From: an uncultured Prochlorococcus sp.
GTDB taxonomy: Bacteria; Cyanobacteriota; Cyanobacteriia; PCC-6307; Cyanobiaceae
Reading direction: 5' to 3'
Length of the DNA: 64,000 bases
Assembly: GCA_902538225.1 (NCBI GenBank)
Contig: CACBEF010000002.1
Location: 1-64,000, forward strand
The notes below the pieces were generated by a model. That model worked only from the letters and a program-made list of their open reading frames with translations. It ran no database searches and was not told the origin of the DNA. Positions 49,999 through 60,443 of this stretch are shown here, piece after piece; the stretch's first letter is position 1; each line of letters starts with the position of its first letter. Position numbers and translations under genes: made by a program.

Positions 49999-51423
49999 CT
50001 ATCTTCCGCCGACAGTTATTGAATCAACCTTAATATGAGGTTGGCCAACAGTTACGTTGACACTTCCACTAATGGATCCACAAAATCCAGGAGCCAATTC
50101 AAGGTCATTCCCGCACATTGATATTTTTGGCATAACTTCTTTAGCCTCACCAATCAAAGTTGCTCCCTTTACTGGACTAGTTAATTTACCATTTTTAATA
50201 AGATATCCTTCTTCTACTGCAAAATTAAATTGTCCTGTAGCGCCTACACTGCCACCACCCATTGATTTGCAGTAAAGACCATCACTAATACTATTGATTA
50301 AATCCTCTTTCGAGTGCTCACCTTGAGCTATATAAGTATTTCTCATTCTTGAAGCTGCAGCAAAAGAATAATTTTGTCTTCTTCCACTTCCTGTTCTTTT
50401 ATGGCCAGTTCTTAATTCACCTGCCCTATCTGATATGAATTTTTTTAAAATTCCATCTTTTATAAGAACCGATTTTTCGGGTTCCATACCTTCATCATCT
50501 ACTGATAATGAACCAAAGGATCCTTCTGATATCCCTTCATCTATTGCTGTTACGGATTTATGTGCAATTTTTTCATTCAATTTATTCTCAAATGGTGTTG
50601 TTCCTCTCTCTATTTGAGTAGTTTCAAGTAAATGACCGCAGGCTTCGTGGAAAATAACGCCACCAAATTTATTAGCTAATACTACAGGCATTTGACCCGC
50701 ATCAACATAATCGGCATACAACATATTCATTGAACTTTCAAACACATCATTAGCTGCTTGTTCGTGATCCCAAATTCTAAATTCTTTAGGCATTCCTGAT
50801 GATCCAAATCTTCTGCTTCCACTAGATCTATATTGGGCATCACTAGCAATTACATTGAGTCCAACTGTTTGATGCAACCTAATATCAGAGGCATAGGTTC
50901 CATCGCTAGAGGCTATAATTACTTCTTGCAGATTTCTTGAGTAACTGCCTTTTCTAGTTATTATTTTATTATTTTTTTTAAGAGACTTAGTGCTAAGTAA
51001 TAGTTTTTCACTAATCTCATGAATCGATGGTACTTCATTAATCCATTTTTTCTTGGATAAACTATAGTCCCTGAACTTATCTAAACCGTTAAATACTTCT
51101 CTTTTTTTGTTGTCTGTTATGTCTAACATCTCAACAGCCTGAGATACCGATCTCATCAAGCCATGCTTTGTTAAGTCATTTGTACTTACAAATCCGTCCT
51201 TTTTGTCTTTGAAGATTCTAATACCGGCACCCTTTCCAAATGATGGACTTACACTTGTAATAAAATCCTCTTCAGCTAGCACGCTCGAATTATCAGTATT
51301 CTCAATAAATATTTCTACAAAATCGGCCCCAAGCCCCATCCCGTAGAAAATAATTTCTTCTAATAAATCTTTATTGCAACTACCAAAAACGATTTCATTT
51401 GATTTGATTTGTGACGAAAGCAT
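49999..51423 (-). CDS. TldD-family metalloprotease subunit
   Basis: GVIFHEACGHLLETTQIERG. Confidence 0.95.
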   Translation of the reverse strand: MLSSQIKSNEIVFGSCNKDLLEEIIFYGMGLGADFVEIFIENTDNSSVLAEEDFITSVSPSFGKGAGIRIFKDKKDGFVSTNDLTKHGLMRSVSQAVEMLDITDNKKREVFNGLDKFRDYSLSKKKWINEVPSIHEISEKLLLSTKSLKKNNKIITRKGSYSRNLQEVIIASSDGTYASDIRLHQTVGLNVIASDAQYRSSGSRRFGSSGMPKEFRIWDHEQAANDVFESSMNMLYADYVDAGQMPVVLANKFGGVIFHEACGHLLETTQIERGTTPFENKLNEKIAHKSVTAIDEGISEGSFGSLSVDDEGMEPEKSVLIKDGILKKFISDRAGELRTGHKRTGSGRRQNYSFAAASRMRNTYIAQGEHSKEDLINSISDGLYCKSMGGGSVGATGQFNFAVEEGYLIKNGKLTSPVKGATLIGEAKEVMPKISMCGNDLELAPGFCGSISGSVNVTVGQPHIKVDSITVGGR

Positions 51424-51454
51424 ATGAGTCTATAAATCTTCTCTGTACAAAAGA

Positions 51455-52627
51455 TTATCTAATCGAAGGTTGGAAATCTTTGCTATCAAGAGGTTTTAAT
51501 AAGTATAGTCTTAATAACTGGTAACCGTTTGATAAATATTTAGGTAATTTTTCAAAAGTTTTAGATACTTTATTTCCATCACTGTTTGCAATATCGGAAA
51601 GAACCTTATTATTCTCTACTATTTTATCTAATCTTCCATAAAATGATTTATCATAAACGTCCATTACCACAGGGAAAACTCTAGCTGCAGTTTCATTTGT
51701 TTTATTAATAACAAACTGGTCGTAATCTCTGGCATCTAAACCTAAAGAACTGTAGAAATCTTTTTTAATTCCCAAATCCCTTGCATACATAGTTGCAAAT
51801 ACAGCTAATAGAAAGAACCTAGACCATAACTTGGATGTTAATGGAAGATTATTCAAAAAATATCTAAACCTATGGATGTAGTCAAATAATGGGTGTGTAA
51901 AAGTAGAGCCGCCAATGGTAATTTTTTGGCTTAAAGATTTAACAGTACGTGGCTGGGCTTTCATTAATGCGTCAAAGAAATCCCCATGTCTATTTTCATC
52001 TTGACACCAATTTTCAAAGTAATTAAATAGTGGAAAAATTTTGCTATCAGGGTTCTTTTCGAGATGCCTATAAATTGCTATGTATCTCCAATAACCTATT
52101 TTTTCGGATAAATAAGTAGCGTAAAAAATACTTCTTGGTGGGAAATAAGTGTAATCTTTATTGGCTGTTAAAAAACCTAAATCTAACTGAAGTCCAAAGT
52201 CACTCATTGATTTATTTAAAAAACCTGCATGTCTTGCTTCATCTCTGGCCATATGAGCAAAACATTCAGCAAGTAGAGGGTTTTTGACTTTAATTCTCTT
52301 ACTAAGTTCCTTATAAAGTAAAAAACCTGAAAATTCTGAAGTACAACTTCCCTCGAGAAAATCAACAAAAAGCTCTCTTGTCTCAGGATCTAATTTTTCT
52401 GCAGCACCTTCAAATTCACTATTTCTTACAAAATGATGTCTATTATAATCTTTCCTAAATTCTTCACATATAGCTTCCAATTCCTCCTCGTTTATTGATA
52501 AATCCATATTTTCCATAGCCTCAAAGTCTGTTGTATAGAATCTTGGGGACAAAATTGTTTCTTTTGCTGGTATCTTTCCATTATTAATATCTTTTTTATT
52601 TTTTGATTCAACAGTTGATTGAGCCAT
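51455..52627 (-). CDS. acsF: Mg-protoporphyrin IX monomethyl ester (oxidative) cyclase
   Basis: [38 protein letters not shown] di-iron motifs. Confidence 0.98.
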   Translation of the reverse strand: MAQSTVESKNKKDINNGKIPAKETILSPRFYTTDFEAMENMDLSINEEELEAICEEFRKDYNRHHFVRNSEFEGAAEKLDPETRELFVDFLEGSCTSEFSGFLLYKELSKRIKVKNPLLAECFAHMARDEARHAGFLNKSMSDFGLQLDLGFLTANKDYTYFPPRSIFYATYLSEKIGYWRYIAIYRHLEKNPDSKIFPLFNYFENWCQDENRHGDFFDALMKAQPRTVKSLSQKITIGGSTFTHPLFDYIHRFRYFLNNLPLTSKLWSRFFLLAVFATMYARDLGIKKDFYSSLGLDARDYDQFVINKTNETAARVFPVVMDVYDKSFYGRLDKIVENNKVLSDIANSDGNKVSKTFEKLPKYLSNGYQLLRLYLLKPLDSKDFQPSIR

Positions 52628-52707
52628 TTTTTATTAGGTTTATTAATACTATTATTTACTATGATTTGTATTTTCGAGGGAAAAGTTAACTTGGTGTTAT
52701 TGTTTTT

Positions 52708-53274
52708 CTAATTAACTCCTATTAACTTTTGACCATTCAATCTTTGAAGTACTCTTGAAATAATTAATTTTAGGGTAATTCTTTTTTCGTCAATAAGAAA
52801 AGATTCAATAATACTTGGTTTTTGATTAGGTTTTGATAAAGAAATACTTTTTAATGAACTAATGTCATCCTTCTCAAAGGATAACCAAAAGTTGCATGTA
52901 TCTTTAATTTCACAATTTATTACCCAACATTTATCTCCAGCAATAGGTCTATTTGTGTTAGTGAGGTTAATATTGTTTATTTCTAATCCTCTTTGATTAA
53001 TTTCCTCAGTAAGTGAAGGAATTAGGTGTATGTTAATAAACTCTTGGAAAGGCTTTTTCTCTATTGGAAGTTCTTTTTTTGGTTTTGTTATAGGTTTTTC
53101 GGGAGTATTAATATCATTTTTTATAACAACTTTAGTAGTAGAATCACCATTATTTATATCCATATTGATAACTTTTTCTGATTTAGGTTCTTTTATTTCC
53201 TCAGAGTTTGATTTAGTAGTGTTGTCAGATATTTCTTTTTTTACTTCATTATTTTTGTCTAAATTTTCTTCCAT
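52708..53274 (-). CDS. DUF2996-like protein
   Basis: CWVINCEIKDTCNFWLSFEKDDISSLKSI…LKLIISRVLQRLNGQKLIG. Confidence 0.78.
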   Translation of the reverse strand: MEENLDKNNEVKKEISDNTTKSNSEEIKEPKSEKVINMDINNGDSTTKVVIKNDINTPEKPITKPKKELPIEKKPFQEFINIHLIPSLTEEINQRGLEINNINLTNTNRPIAGDKCWVINCEIKDTCNFWLSFEKDDISSLKSISLSKPNQKPSIIESFLIDEKRITLKLIISRVLQRLNGQKLIGVN

Positions 53275-53333
53275 AAAAAAAACTATTTATTCTATTATAA
53301 ATTAAAAAAACATTTTTTAATTAATTTATTTTT

Positions 53334-53777
53334 CTACCAGTCATTATCAGCCTTATCCCAGTCATCTTTAATATCTTGATTTGAATAATTTTGATCTTTT
53401 TTTAAATTATTATCATTCATATTTTTGACTACTCTGTAATTTACAGAAATTGTTGGTTGAGTTTCTCTAATATCCCTTTGTGGCGGCATCTCAACGTTTG
53501 GTTCCATTTCTTCCTCATTTTTATTAGATACAAAATCATCTTCCACATTTTCGAATGTTTTTTTTCTGAAACTAGTACTAATAATTGTTGTATTCAATAA
53601 AGTGCTTACAAATAAACCAGAAAAAAACGAAATACTGATTAACTTACCTATACTTATTTCTTGGAGGGTCCATTTAAAGTATCTAAATGAAGTCTTCTGA
53701 TTATTATTTGTATATAATAAAATTTGAAAAATAATTATTAAAAAAAGAGTTAAAAGTAAATATTTTTTCTTAAACAT
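53334..53777 (-). CDS. Hypothetical two-TM protein
   Basis: Two hydrophobic segments, acidic C-terminus. Confidence 0.6.
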   Translation of the reverse strand: MFKKKYLLLTLFLIIIFQILLYTNNNQKTSFRYFKWTLQEISIGKLISISFFSGLFVSTLLNTTIISTSFRKKTFENVEDDFVSNKNEEEMEPNVEMPPQRDIRETQPTISVNYRVVKNMNDNNLKKDQNYSNQDIKDDWDKADNDW

Positions 53778-53842
53778 AATTATAAAAAGTTATCTTAAAT
53801 TTTTTTGTTAATATTTCCATAATATATTTTGTGAAAATTTAT

Positions 53843-56065
53843 TTATGTTAATTCTAAATCAATTTGATATTTAAGAATATCGACTTTTATTATTTTTACT
53901 TCTATTGCATCTCCAACTTTATATGATTTTTTAGATTTTCTTCCAATCAATAGATTTTGCCTTGACCTATATTCATACCAATCATTATTAAGAGTGCTTA
54001 CGTGTACTAAACCCTCTACATTTAGTTCTGATATCTCAACAAAGAAACCATAAGTTTGCACTGATAAAATAAAACCACTATAAATATTACCTAGTAATTT
54101 TTCTGCTTTTCTTACTTTTTTTAAATTTATCATATTAGATTTATATTGGTTAACTTTGTACTTGAATTCATTAAGTTTATCTATCGCAAACTTGTTAAAT
54201 AATATTTCTATATTTTTTGAAATTGATGAATTAAATATATCCCAATTTACTAATTCTAATGAATTACTCTCAGATATATTAATTTCATTTAAATTATTTT
54301 TCTTTGATTTCTTACCATTTATTATCATATTAAAAATACAGTACTGATTTAAAAGATTTGTGAAGTCAAATCCAGGAATTGTCCATGGAGAAATAAATAA
54401 TTTATCTGATTCATCATTATCAGGATCTTCAGATATCAACCTTATTTCATTATCCTTAAATTCATTAATTAGAAGTTTATGTAAGATTCTTTTTTTATTA
54501 TCGTCGTCACATAATTTAATTACTTGACTAAATGTCAAATTGCCATCTTCATTAAGTTCTACATCATTATCAATAAATTCTGAGTATTTGATAATTTCAT
54601 TAGCATTAACGTAATCTATTCCATTTGAGATGTATCCTGCACTTTTTAAGCCATATTGATTTGAATGTTTGAACCATATTAAATTAGCTTCATATAGTAT
54701 TGGTGAAAGGTAAGTTTGGCAATCTTCTTTATTTAATGATTCAAAATATCCTTTTGAATATTCAGCTGGATTGTGAATAAAAAATTCTTCTAATGCTTCA
54801 ATCTTATTCAGTGGCGCAGGAATTTCCACCTTACCCTCCAAAAGATGGTTTTCTCTGAATGAACATGAAATTTCAAGTATTTTATCTATATCGTCGACAT
54901 ATTCCTTTATAGGTTTTAATACCCGAGAGGTTATTCTTGATTTGCTTTTTCTAGATAGAAGCGCGTCAGTATGATCACTTCCAACAATAAGAGTGCATTT
55001 TACTAAAGTAAGATGAAATGACCAATCAATTATTTCATTATCACTATTTAAATTGACACAGAGGCTTATTGCTTCATTCTTTTCACCAAATTTAAATTCA
55101 GAATCATTTCTTATGGCTTCACCAAGGTAGTTTTGCCAATCATTTAATAATGGTAATGATTCAAAGCCTTTGAATAATATTTCTAGAGATTTTTTACTAT
55201 TTAGATCTACTCTTTCTGCAAGATTATTTGTATGTATCCATAATTTAGTATTTTTATTTTTTCCCTGCTCTATTTGAATCATTGGGAGCATTGGAGAATT
55301 ATTAGAATTCCAACTTTTGAATAAATAAGAGTTATTATCTGTAAGGTCTATCCTCTCCCTTTGTTCTATTTTTTTTGATTCAATATGATTTAAATCGTAT
55401 GATTTAACGATATTGCTTTTAGATAAAACAAAATCTGTATCATAGTCTTCATTATTGTTTAGATTTAGTTCTTGTATCACATGACCTAGTCCTTCTTCTT
55501 GACCTATTGGGAATCTATCAATCTCAACTTTTACTATATTCTTATTGTCTGGATTGAAAGTATATTTTTTATTCTCTTTTGGAAGTTTAATTTTAGAAAG
55601 GATCCTATCGTCTATTGGGATTGCATATACATCATTGTTTATTATTTCTACTTTAGAAAGAAGTATTTGATTTGATCTTTCAAGAATACAATCAACTATT
55701 CCTTCAGGTGATCTTCTTCTATATCCCTCTTTTATTATCCTTACTAAAACTTTATCTCCATTCCATGCATAGTTAAGTAGATTTTCTTTAATGTAGATAT
55801 CTTCTTTGTTTTTTCCTCTTACAGCAAAGCAATAGCCTTTACTACTACATCTTATTTTGGCGACAAGATGATCATTATCCTTTATGCAAGTATATTCATC
55901 ATTTTCATTTTTATTAATTATTTCAAGTTTTTCTAGAGCTGTTAAAGCAATATCTAATTTATCCTTATCAGATTTCTTTGTTATTTTTAATAATCTGCAT
56001 AATTTCTTATATTCTAACCCTTCTGACTGATTAAGATTATCAATTATTGAAGATGATGTGAACAT
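53843..56065 (-). CDS. RNB-family (RNase II/R-like, possibly Zam-like) protein with S1 domain, catalytic motif degenerate
   Basis: RIDLTDN…LWIHTNNLAERVD…YSGFILSVQTYGFFVEISELNVEGLVHVSTL. Confidence 0.8.
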   Translation of the reverse strand: MFTSSSIIDNLNQSEGLEYKKLCRLLKITKKSDKDKLDIALTALEKLEIINKNENDEYTCIKDNDHLVAKIRCSSKGYCFAVRGKNKEDIYIKENLLNYAWNGDKVLVRIIKEGYRRRSPEGIVDCILERSNQILLSKVEIINNDVYAIPIDDRILSKIKLPKENKKYTFNPDNKNIVKVEIDRFPIGQEEGLGHVIQELNLNNNEDYDTDFVLSKSNIVKSYDLNHIESKKIEQRERIDLTDNNSYLFKSWNSNNSPMLPMIQIEQGKNKNTKLWIHTNNLAERVDLNSKKSLEILFKGFESLPLLNDWQNYLGEAIRNDSEFKFGEKNEAISLCVNLNSDNEIIDWSFHLTLVKCTLIVGSDHTDALLSRKSKSRITSRVLKPIKEYVDDIDKILEISCSFRENHLLEGKVEIPAPLNKIEALEEFFIHNPAEYSKGYFESLNKEDCQTYLSPILYEANLIWFKHSNQYGLKSAGYISNGIDYVNANEIIKYSEFIDNDVELNEDGNLTFSQVIKLCDDDNKKRILHKLLINEFKDNEIRLISEDPDNDESDKLFISPWTIPGFDFTNLLNQYCIFNMIINGKKSKKNNLNEINISESNSLELVNWDIFNSSISKNIEILFNKFAIDKLNEFKYKVNQYKSNMINLKKVRKAEKLLGNIYSGFILSVQTYGFFVEISELNVEGLVHVSTLNNDWYEYRSRQNLLIGRKSKKSYKVGDAIEVKIIKVDILKYQIDLELT

Positions 56066-56137
56066 GATCTAAATGAAATTATAAATTAATTTAGGGGTAT
56101 ACACTTCATTATTACACCTTATTATCCAAGCTTAAAA

Positions 56138-56449
56138 CTAATTATTTTCTTTCTCTTCTTTTTCTTCTTTTTCGATGGTGAAAGAATTGATAAAAAGCCT
56201 TATACCAATTATGAAAAATGTAATGGACGCAATTGACTTAAGAACTACTTCGGGTAAAAAACTTGAAATAGAACCACCTGTTAAAGCTCCTAGTAAACTT
56301 GCAAAAACAAGTGCTGAAGATGATCCTAGAAAAACTGCTAATGGTTTATTTGAAGTGCCACTTATAGTTAAAGTAGCTAGTTGAGTTTTGTCACCTAATT
56401 CAGCTATGAAAACGGTTAAAAATGTTGATAGTAATAAACTTAAAACCAT
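56138..56449 (-). CDS. UPF0016/GDT1 (TMEM165) family, half-size protein
   Basis: FIAELGDKTQLATL motif. Confidence 0.92.
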   Translation of the reverse strand: MVLSLLLSTFLTVFIAELGDKTQLATLTISGTSNKPLAVFLGSSSALVFASLLGALTGGSISSFLPEVVLKSIASITFFIIGIRLFINSFTIEKEEKEEKENN

Positions 56450-56776
56450 TTATAAATAATTTTTGAATGTTTCATAAGCTAAAAATATACTTATCAATAT
56501 CATTAAAGTACCAGTAGATAAAGCAAATTTGCTAGGAGATATTTTTTTTGATACCCATTTACCAATAAGAACTCCTACTATGCTAGAACTTATTAATGCT
56601 AAAGAACTTCCAAGAAAAACAACTATTGGCCTGCCCGATTCAGCAGAAAGCATTAATGTGGCTATCTGAGTTTTATCGCCAAGTTCAGCAATAAAAATTG
56701 TTGTAAAAGTCGTTATAAATATTGAAAAAAAACTTTTTTCTAGATTGTTTTCTTTTTTTTCTAATTTACTATTCAT
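56450..56776 (-). CDS. UPF0016/GDT1 (TMEM165) family, half-size protein
   Basis: FIAELGDKTQIATLML motif. Confidence 0.92.
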   Translation of the reverse strand: MNSKLEKKENNLEKSFFSIFITTFTTIFIAELGDKTQIATLMLSAESGRPIVVFLGSSLALISSSIVGVLIGKWVSKKISPSKFALSTGTLMILISIFLAYETFKNYL

Positions 56777-57120
56777 TTTCCTGAAACAGCAATTCTAAAA
56801 GTTTTCATCTCTTTACTTTGGTATCCATAATTTGATGAAATATGTTGTTTGCAGCAATCTATTAAAAATTTATCACCAGATTTCAAATATCCTTTAAATG
56901 AAGTTGAAAATTCACTTACCCGGCAAAAATGTGGTCTGGTTTCATAAATTAAGCATTTTTTATTTTCTCTGTCCAGGTTTTTACACCAACCGTCTTTAGC
57001 CGTCATCGAATTTATCAAAGCTATATCTTCTTTGCTAAGTTTGTTAGCCAAATCGCTTCTTTCGTTCAAGTCGAATTTACAACAAGCTCCACAATTTTCT
57101 ATACATGTCCATGATTTCAT
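56773..57120 (-). CDS. YkgJ-family cysteine cluster protein
   Basis: CIENCGACCKFD…CLIYETRPHFCRV. Confidence 0.88.
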   Translation of the reverse strand: MKSWTCIENCGACCKFDLNERSDLANKLSKEDIALINSMTAKDGWCKNLDRENKKCLIYETRPHFCRVSEFSTSFKGYLKSGDKFLIDCCKQHISSNYGYQSKEMKTFRIAVSGK

Positions 57121-57201
57121 AATTTAATTCAATCTTGTAACGTATCAGTACAGTTTCGTCATTTATTTGTAAAAATAGTATCACAAAACATATTCATTAT
57201 C

Positions 57202-57279
57202 ATGGCAACACTTATTCCTTTGGCTGTAGTTGCGTTAGCAGGACCAGCAATAATTGCTCTTGTATTTTACCGTAAATAA
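57202..57279 (+). CDS. psb30: Photosystem II protein Psb30/Ycf12
   Basis: Manually read 25 aa: MATLIPLAVVALAGPAIIALVFYRK. Confidence 0.75.
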   Translation: MATLIPLAVVALAGPAIIALVFYRK

Positions 57280-57291
57280 AAGAAATTCTTT

Positions 57292-58056
57292 TTGGTGACC
57301 TATCTTGAGGGTGTTTATTGGGATTTAGATGGTACCATCGCAAATACTGAATTAGAGGCCCATTTACCTGCTTTTAATAATGCTTTTAATGACCTTAATA
57401 TTGATTGGAATTGGGATACTAATACATATATAAAACTTCTGAAGATAAATGGGGGCAAAAATAGGATTGCTTATTACTCTAAATCTAATAATGATAATTT
57501 CTCAGAAGATTTAATTCTCAGAATTCATGAAAAAAAGCAGTCTCATTATTTAGAAATTATAAAAAAAAATTGCGTTAGTTTAAAAACTGGAGTTTTTAGA
57601 TTAATAAATGAATTACATAGAAAAAAAGTAAGACAATTTATTGTTACTTCAAGTTCAAGAATTCAAGTCAATTTACTTGTTGATTATCTTTTTAATGGCT
57701 TTAACCCTTTTGAGTTCATTATTTCAAGCGAAGACGTTGAATTAAAGAAACCAAATCCATTACCATATTTAAAGGCAATCCAATTAAGTGGTATAAACAA
57801 AAACAAATCAATTGTTTTTGAAGACTCCAATCCAGGATTGAAATCATCCTTGGCAGCTAACTTGCCAACAATTTTTGTTCCTTCAAATATCCCAATTGTT
57901 CTTGAGGAAAATATTAAATTAGATTGTATTTTAGACAGTCTTGGTGATCAGAATAATGTGGCAAATGTCATTAAAGGCCCTAAACTAAAAAAAACATATG
58001 TTGACTATAACTTTCTAAGTGATTATTTAATGTCTTTTAGTAATGCAAAAAACTAA
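57292..58056 (+). CDS. HAD-superfamily hydrolase (CbbY-like)
   Basis: VYWDLDGTIANTE; VFEDSNPGLKSSLAA; GTG start. Confidence 0.92.
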   Translation: MVTYLEGVYWDLDGTIANTELEAHLPAFNNAFNDLNIDWNWDTNTYIKLLKINGGKNRIAYYSKSNNDNFSEDLILRIHEKKQSHYLEIIKKNCVSLKTGVFRLINELHRKKVRQFIVTSSSRIQVNLLVDYLFNGFNPFEFIISSEDVELKKPNPLPYLKAIQLSGINKNKSIVFEDSNPGLKSSLAANLPTIFVPSNIPIVLEENIKLDCILDSLGDQNNVANVIKGPKLKKTYVDYNFLSDYLMSFSNAKN

Positions 58057-58369
58057 TTTTTCAAGAATTAACTACCAGTTAAATAATTTATTTTTTGGTT
58101 TTCTAAGTGATACTTGGAGATCAAAATCTATTGGTCTAATTTCTGTTTTGACAGGATATTTTTTGTTCGCAAATTTTATTACAAAATTTATATCTGAAGG
58201 TAAAAATGAGTTGATAATGGTCCCAATAATTATTATTTTTATTGAAATCATTATAAGAATTAAACCTGCCGCAAGTTCAAAATTTTATTATTTATGGACC
58301 GTAGTTGATAAATTAAGAATTGGTGCAATTTATGCCGTTATACTTGAAGCATTTAAATTAGGATCTTAA
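58043..58369 (+). CDS. Ycf20-like (DUF565) protein
   Basis: SDTWRSKSIGLISVLTGYFLFANF; RIGAIYAVILEAFKLGS. Confidence 0.85.
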   Translation: MQKTNFSRINYQLNNLFFGFLSDTWRSKSIGLISVLTGYFLFANFITKFISEGKNELIMVPIIIIFIEIIIRIKPAASSKFYYLWTVVDKLRIGAIYAVILEAFKLGS

Positions 58370-58372
58370 AAG

Positions 58373-58543
58373 CTACTCTTCTTCTTCTTCTTCAATAGGA
58401 TAAACAAATCCTTGAGCTTTCCCAGTTAAAACTGATTTACCTAAAGATATAGCTTTTTGAGCTGCTATTGCTGCTTTTCCTTTCCAAACAGCGTGCCTTT
58501 GGTTCCTTTTGCTCTTTGATTTTTTCTTCTTTGGTACAGCCAT
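58373..58543 (-). CDS. rpmF: 50S ribosomal protein L32
   Basis: Manually read 56 aa: [56 protein letters not shown]. Confidence 0.95.
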   Translation of the reverse strand: MAVPKKKKSKSKRNQRHAVWKGKAAIAAQKAISLGKSVLTGKAQGFVYPIEEEEEE

Positions 58544-58674
58544 TCTGTTTCTTTATTTCCATATAATAATATAACCTTTAACTGGTTATCTCCAAAACTT
58601 TTGAGTATATTTTGTTTATATACGTCAATTTGTTAAATAAGCATATATGCTTTATTAATCACTTATAAAGATTA

Positions 58675-60429
58675 GTGTTCAGATCAAAATTCTCATATTC
58701 AGATTCTAAATCAAGTTATTCGGATCTTCTAGAAGATATAGAGACGGGGAAAATAGAATCAATATTTTACTATCCAAGGCAGAGAGAAATTGATGTTCTG
58801 TATAAAAATGGCGATAAATTTAAAATACCTATCCTTTACAACGATCAATTAATCCTTGAAAAGGCTACTGAAAATAAGGTAGATCTAACTATTAACAATA
58901 GTAGAAAAGAAGCCTCAGCTGCTAATTCATTTGCTTCAATAAGTCTTTTCCTGATTTTCATATTAGCTATAGTCTTAATCTTGAGGAGTACATCAAAATT
59001 GGCTTCCAGAGCTTTTGGTTTTACCAAAAATCAAGCTAAATTTGTAACTATTGATGATGTAGAAACGAGATTCGATGATGTAGCTGGCGTCCCTGAAGCC
59101 GCTGAGGAATTAAAAGAGGTAATAATATTTTTGAAAGAACCAAAGAAATTTGAAAATCTTGGAGCAAAAGTTCCTAAGGGAGTTCTTCTAATAGGCCCAC
59201 CAGGAACAGGTAAAACATTATTAGCTAAAGCAATAGCTGGTGAATCAGGAGTGCCTTTTCTCTCAATATCGGCATCAGAGTTTGTAGAACTTTTTGTTGG
59301 TGTTGGAGCAAGCCGAGTTCGTGATCTGTTCTCTAAGGCTAAGGAAAAATCTCCTTGTATAATTTTCATTGATGAAATTGATTCCATTGGTAGGCAAAGA
59401 GGGTCTGGGATCGGAGGTGGAAATGACGAAAGAGAACAAACCCTTAATCAGCTTCTAACTGAATTAGATGGTTTTGCTGATAATTCTGGGATTATTGTTT
59501 TAGCAGCAACAAATAGACCAGATATTTTGGATGCAGCATTATTAAGACCAGGTAGATTTGATAGAAAAATTGAAGTAATGCTTCCAGATTTAGATGGAAG
59601 AAAAAAAATCCTTTCAGTTCACTCACTTTCCAAACCACTTTCAAGCGAAGTTGACTTAGGATATTGGGCTTCTAGAACAGTTGGATTTTCGGGAGCAGAT
59701 CTTGCAAACTTGATGAACGAGAGTGCTATTCACTGTGCAAGAGACGAATCTAAATTAATCAGTGATCTTCATATAGAAAATGCTCTTGATAAAATTACCA
59801 TTGGCCTGAGAAGTTCATTAATAACTTCTCCTAATATGAAAAAAATTATTGCTTATAACGAAGTAGGTAGAGCAATTGTATCTGCTGTGAGAAATGGAAT
59901 TGAATCAGTTGATAAAATTACGATTTTACCAAGATCTGGGTCTATAGGAGGATATACAAAAATATGCCCTGACGAAGATGTAATTTCTAGTGGATTGATT
60001 TCAAAAAAATTATTATTTTCAAAAATTGAAATTGCTCTAGCTGGAAGAGCAGCAGAAACGATAGTTTTTGGTGAAGGTGAAATTACACAATGCTCCATAA
60101 ATGATATCTCTTATGCGACAAATATCGTAAGGGAAATGGTTACAAAATATGGATTTTCAATTATTGGTCCAATTTCAATGGATTCTGATAATAATGAAAT
60201 GTATTTAGGAGATGGATTATTTAGAAGAAAGCCTCTCATAGCAGAAAATACCAGTTCTAGAATAGATAATGAAATCATAAATATTTCTAAAATTTCATTA
60301 AATAATTCAATAAAAATATTGAAAAAAAATAGAGTCTTACTTGATAAATTAGTTGATATACTTTTAAATCAAGAAACTATAGATAAAAAAGTTTTTAAAT
60401 TAACAACTTCTAAAATGTTGAAAGTTTGA
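58675..60429 (+). CDS. FtsH-family AAA+ protein, predicted protease-inactive (FtsHi-like)
   Basis: [43 protein letters not shown] intact; zinc motif [10 protein letters not shown] instead of AYHEAGHA. Confidence 0.93.
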   Translation: MFRSKFSYSDSKSSYSDLLEDIETGKIESIFYYPRQREIDVLYKNGDKFKIPILYNDQLILEKATENKVDLTINNSRKEASAANSFASISLFLIFILAIVLILRSTSKLASRAFGFTKNQAKFVTIDDVETRFDDVAGVPEAAEELKEVIIFLKEPKKFENLGAKVPKGVLLIGPPGTGKTLLAKAIAGESGVPFLSISASEFVELFVGVGASRVRDLFSKAKEKSPCIIFIDEIDSIGRQRGSGIGGGNDEREQTLNQLLTELDGFADNSGIIVLAATNRPDILDAALLRPGRFDRKIEVMLPDLDGRKKILSVHSLSKPLSSEVDLGYWASRTVGFSGADLANLMNESAIHCARDESKLISDLHIENALDKITIGLRSSLITSPNMKKIIAYNEVGRAIVSAVRNGIESVDKITILPRSGSIGGYTKICPDEDVISSGLISKKLLFSKIEIALAGRAAETIVFGEGEITQCSINDISYATNIVREMVTKYGFSIIGPISMDSDNNEMYLGDGLFRRKPLIAENTSSRIDNEIINISKISLNNSIKILKKNRVLLDKLVDILLNQETIDKKVFKLTTSKMLKV

Positions 60430-60443
60430 TTTAATTGCTATAA

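Noticed and set aside
59031-60098. Minus-strand ORFs opposite the ftsH homologue (59031..59387, 59853..60098)
   Set aside because: Shadow frames of the AAA+ coding sequence.
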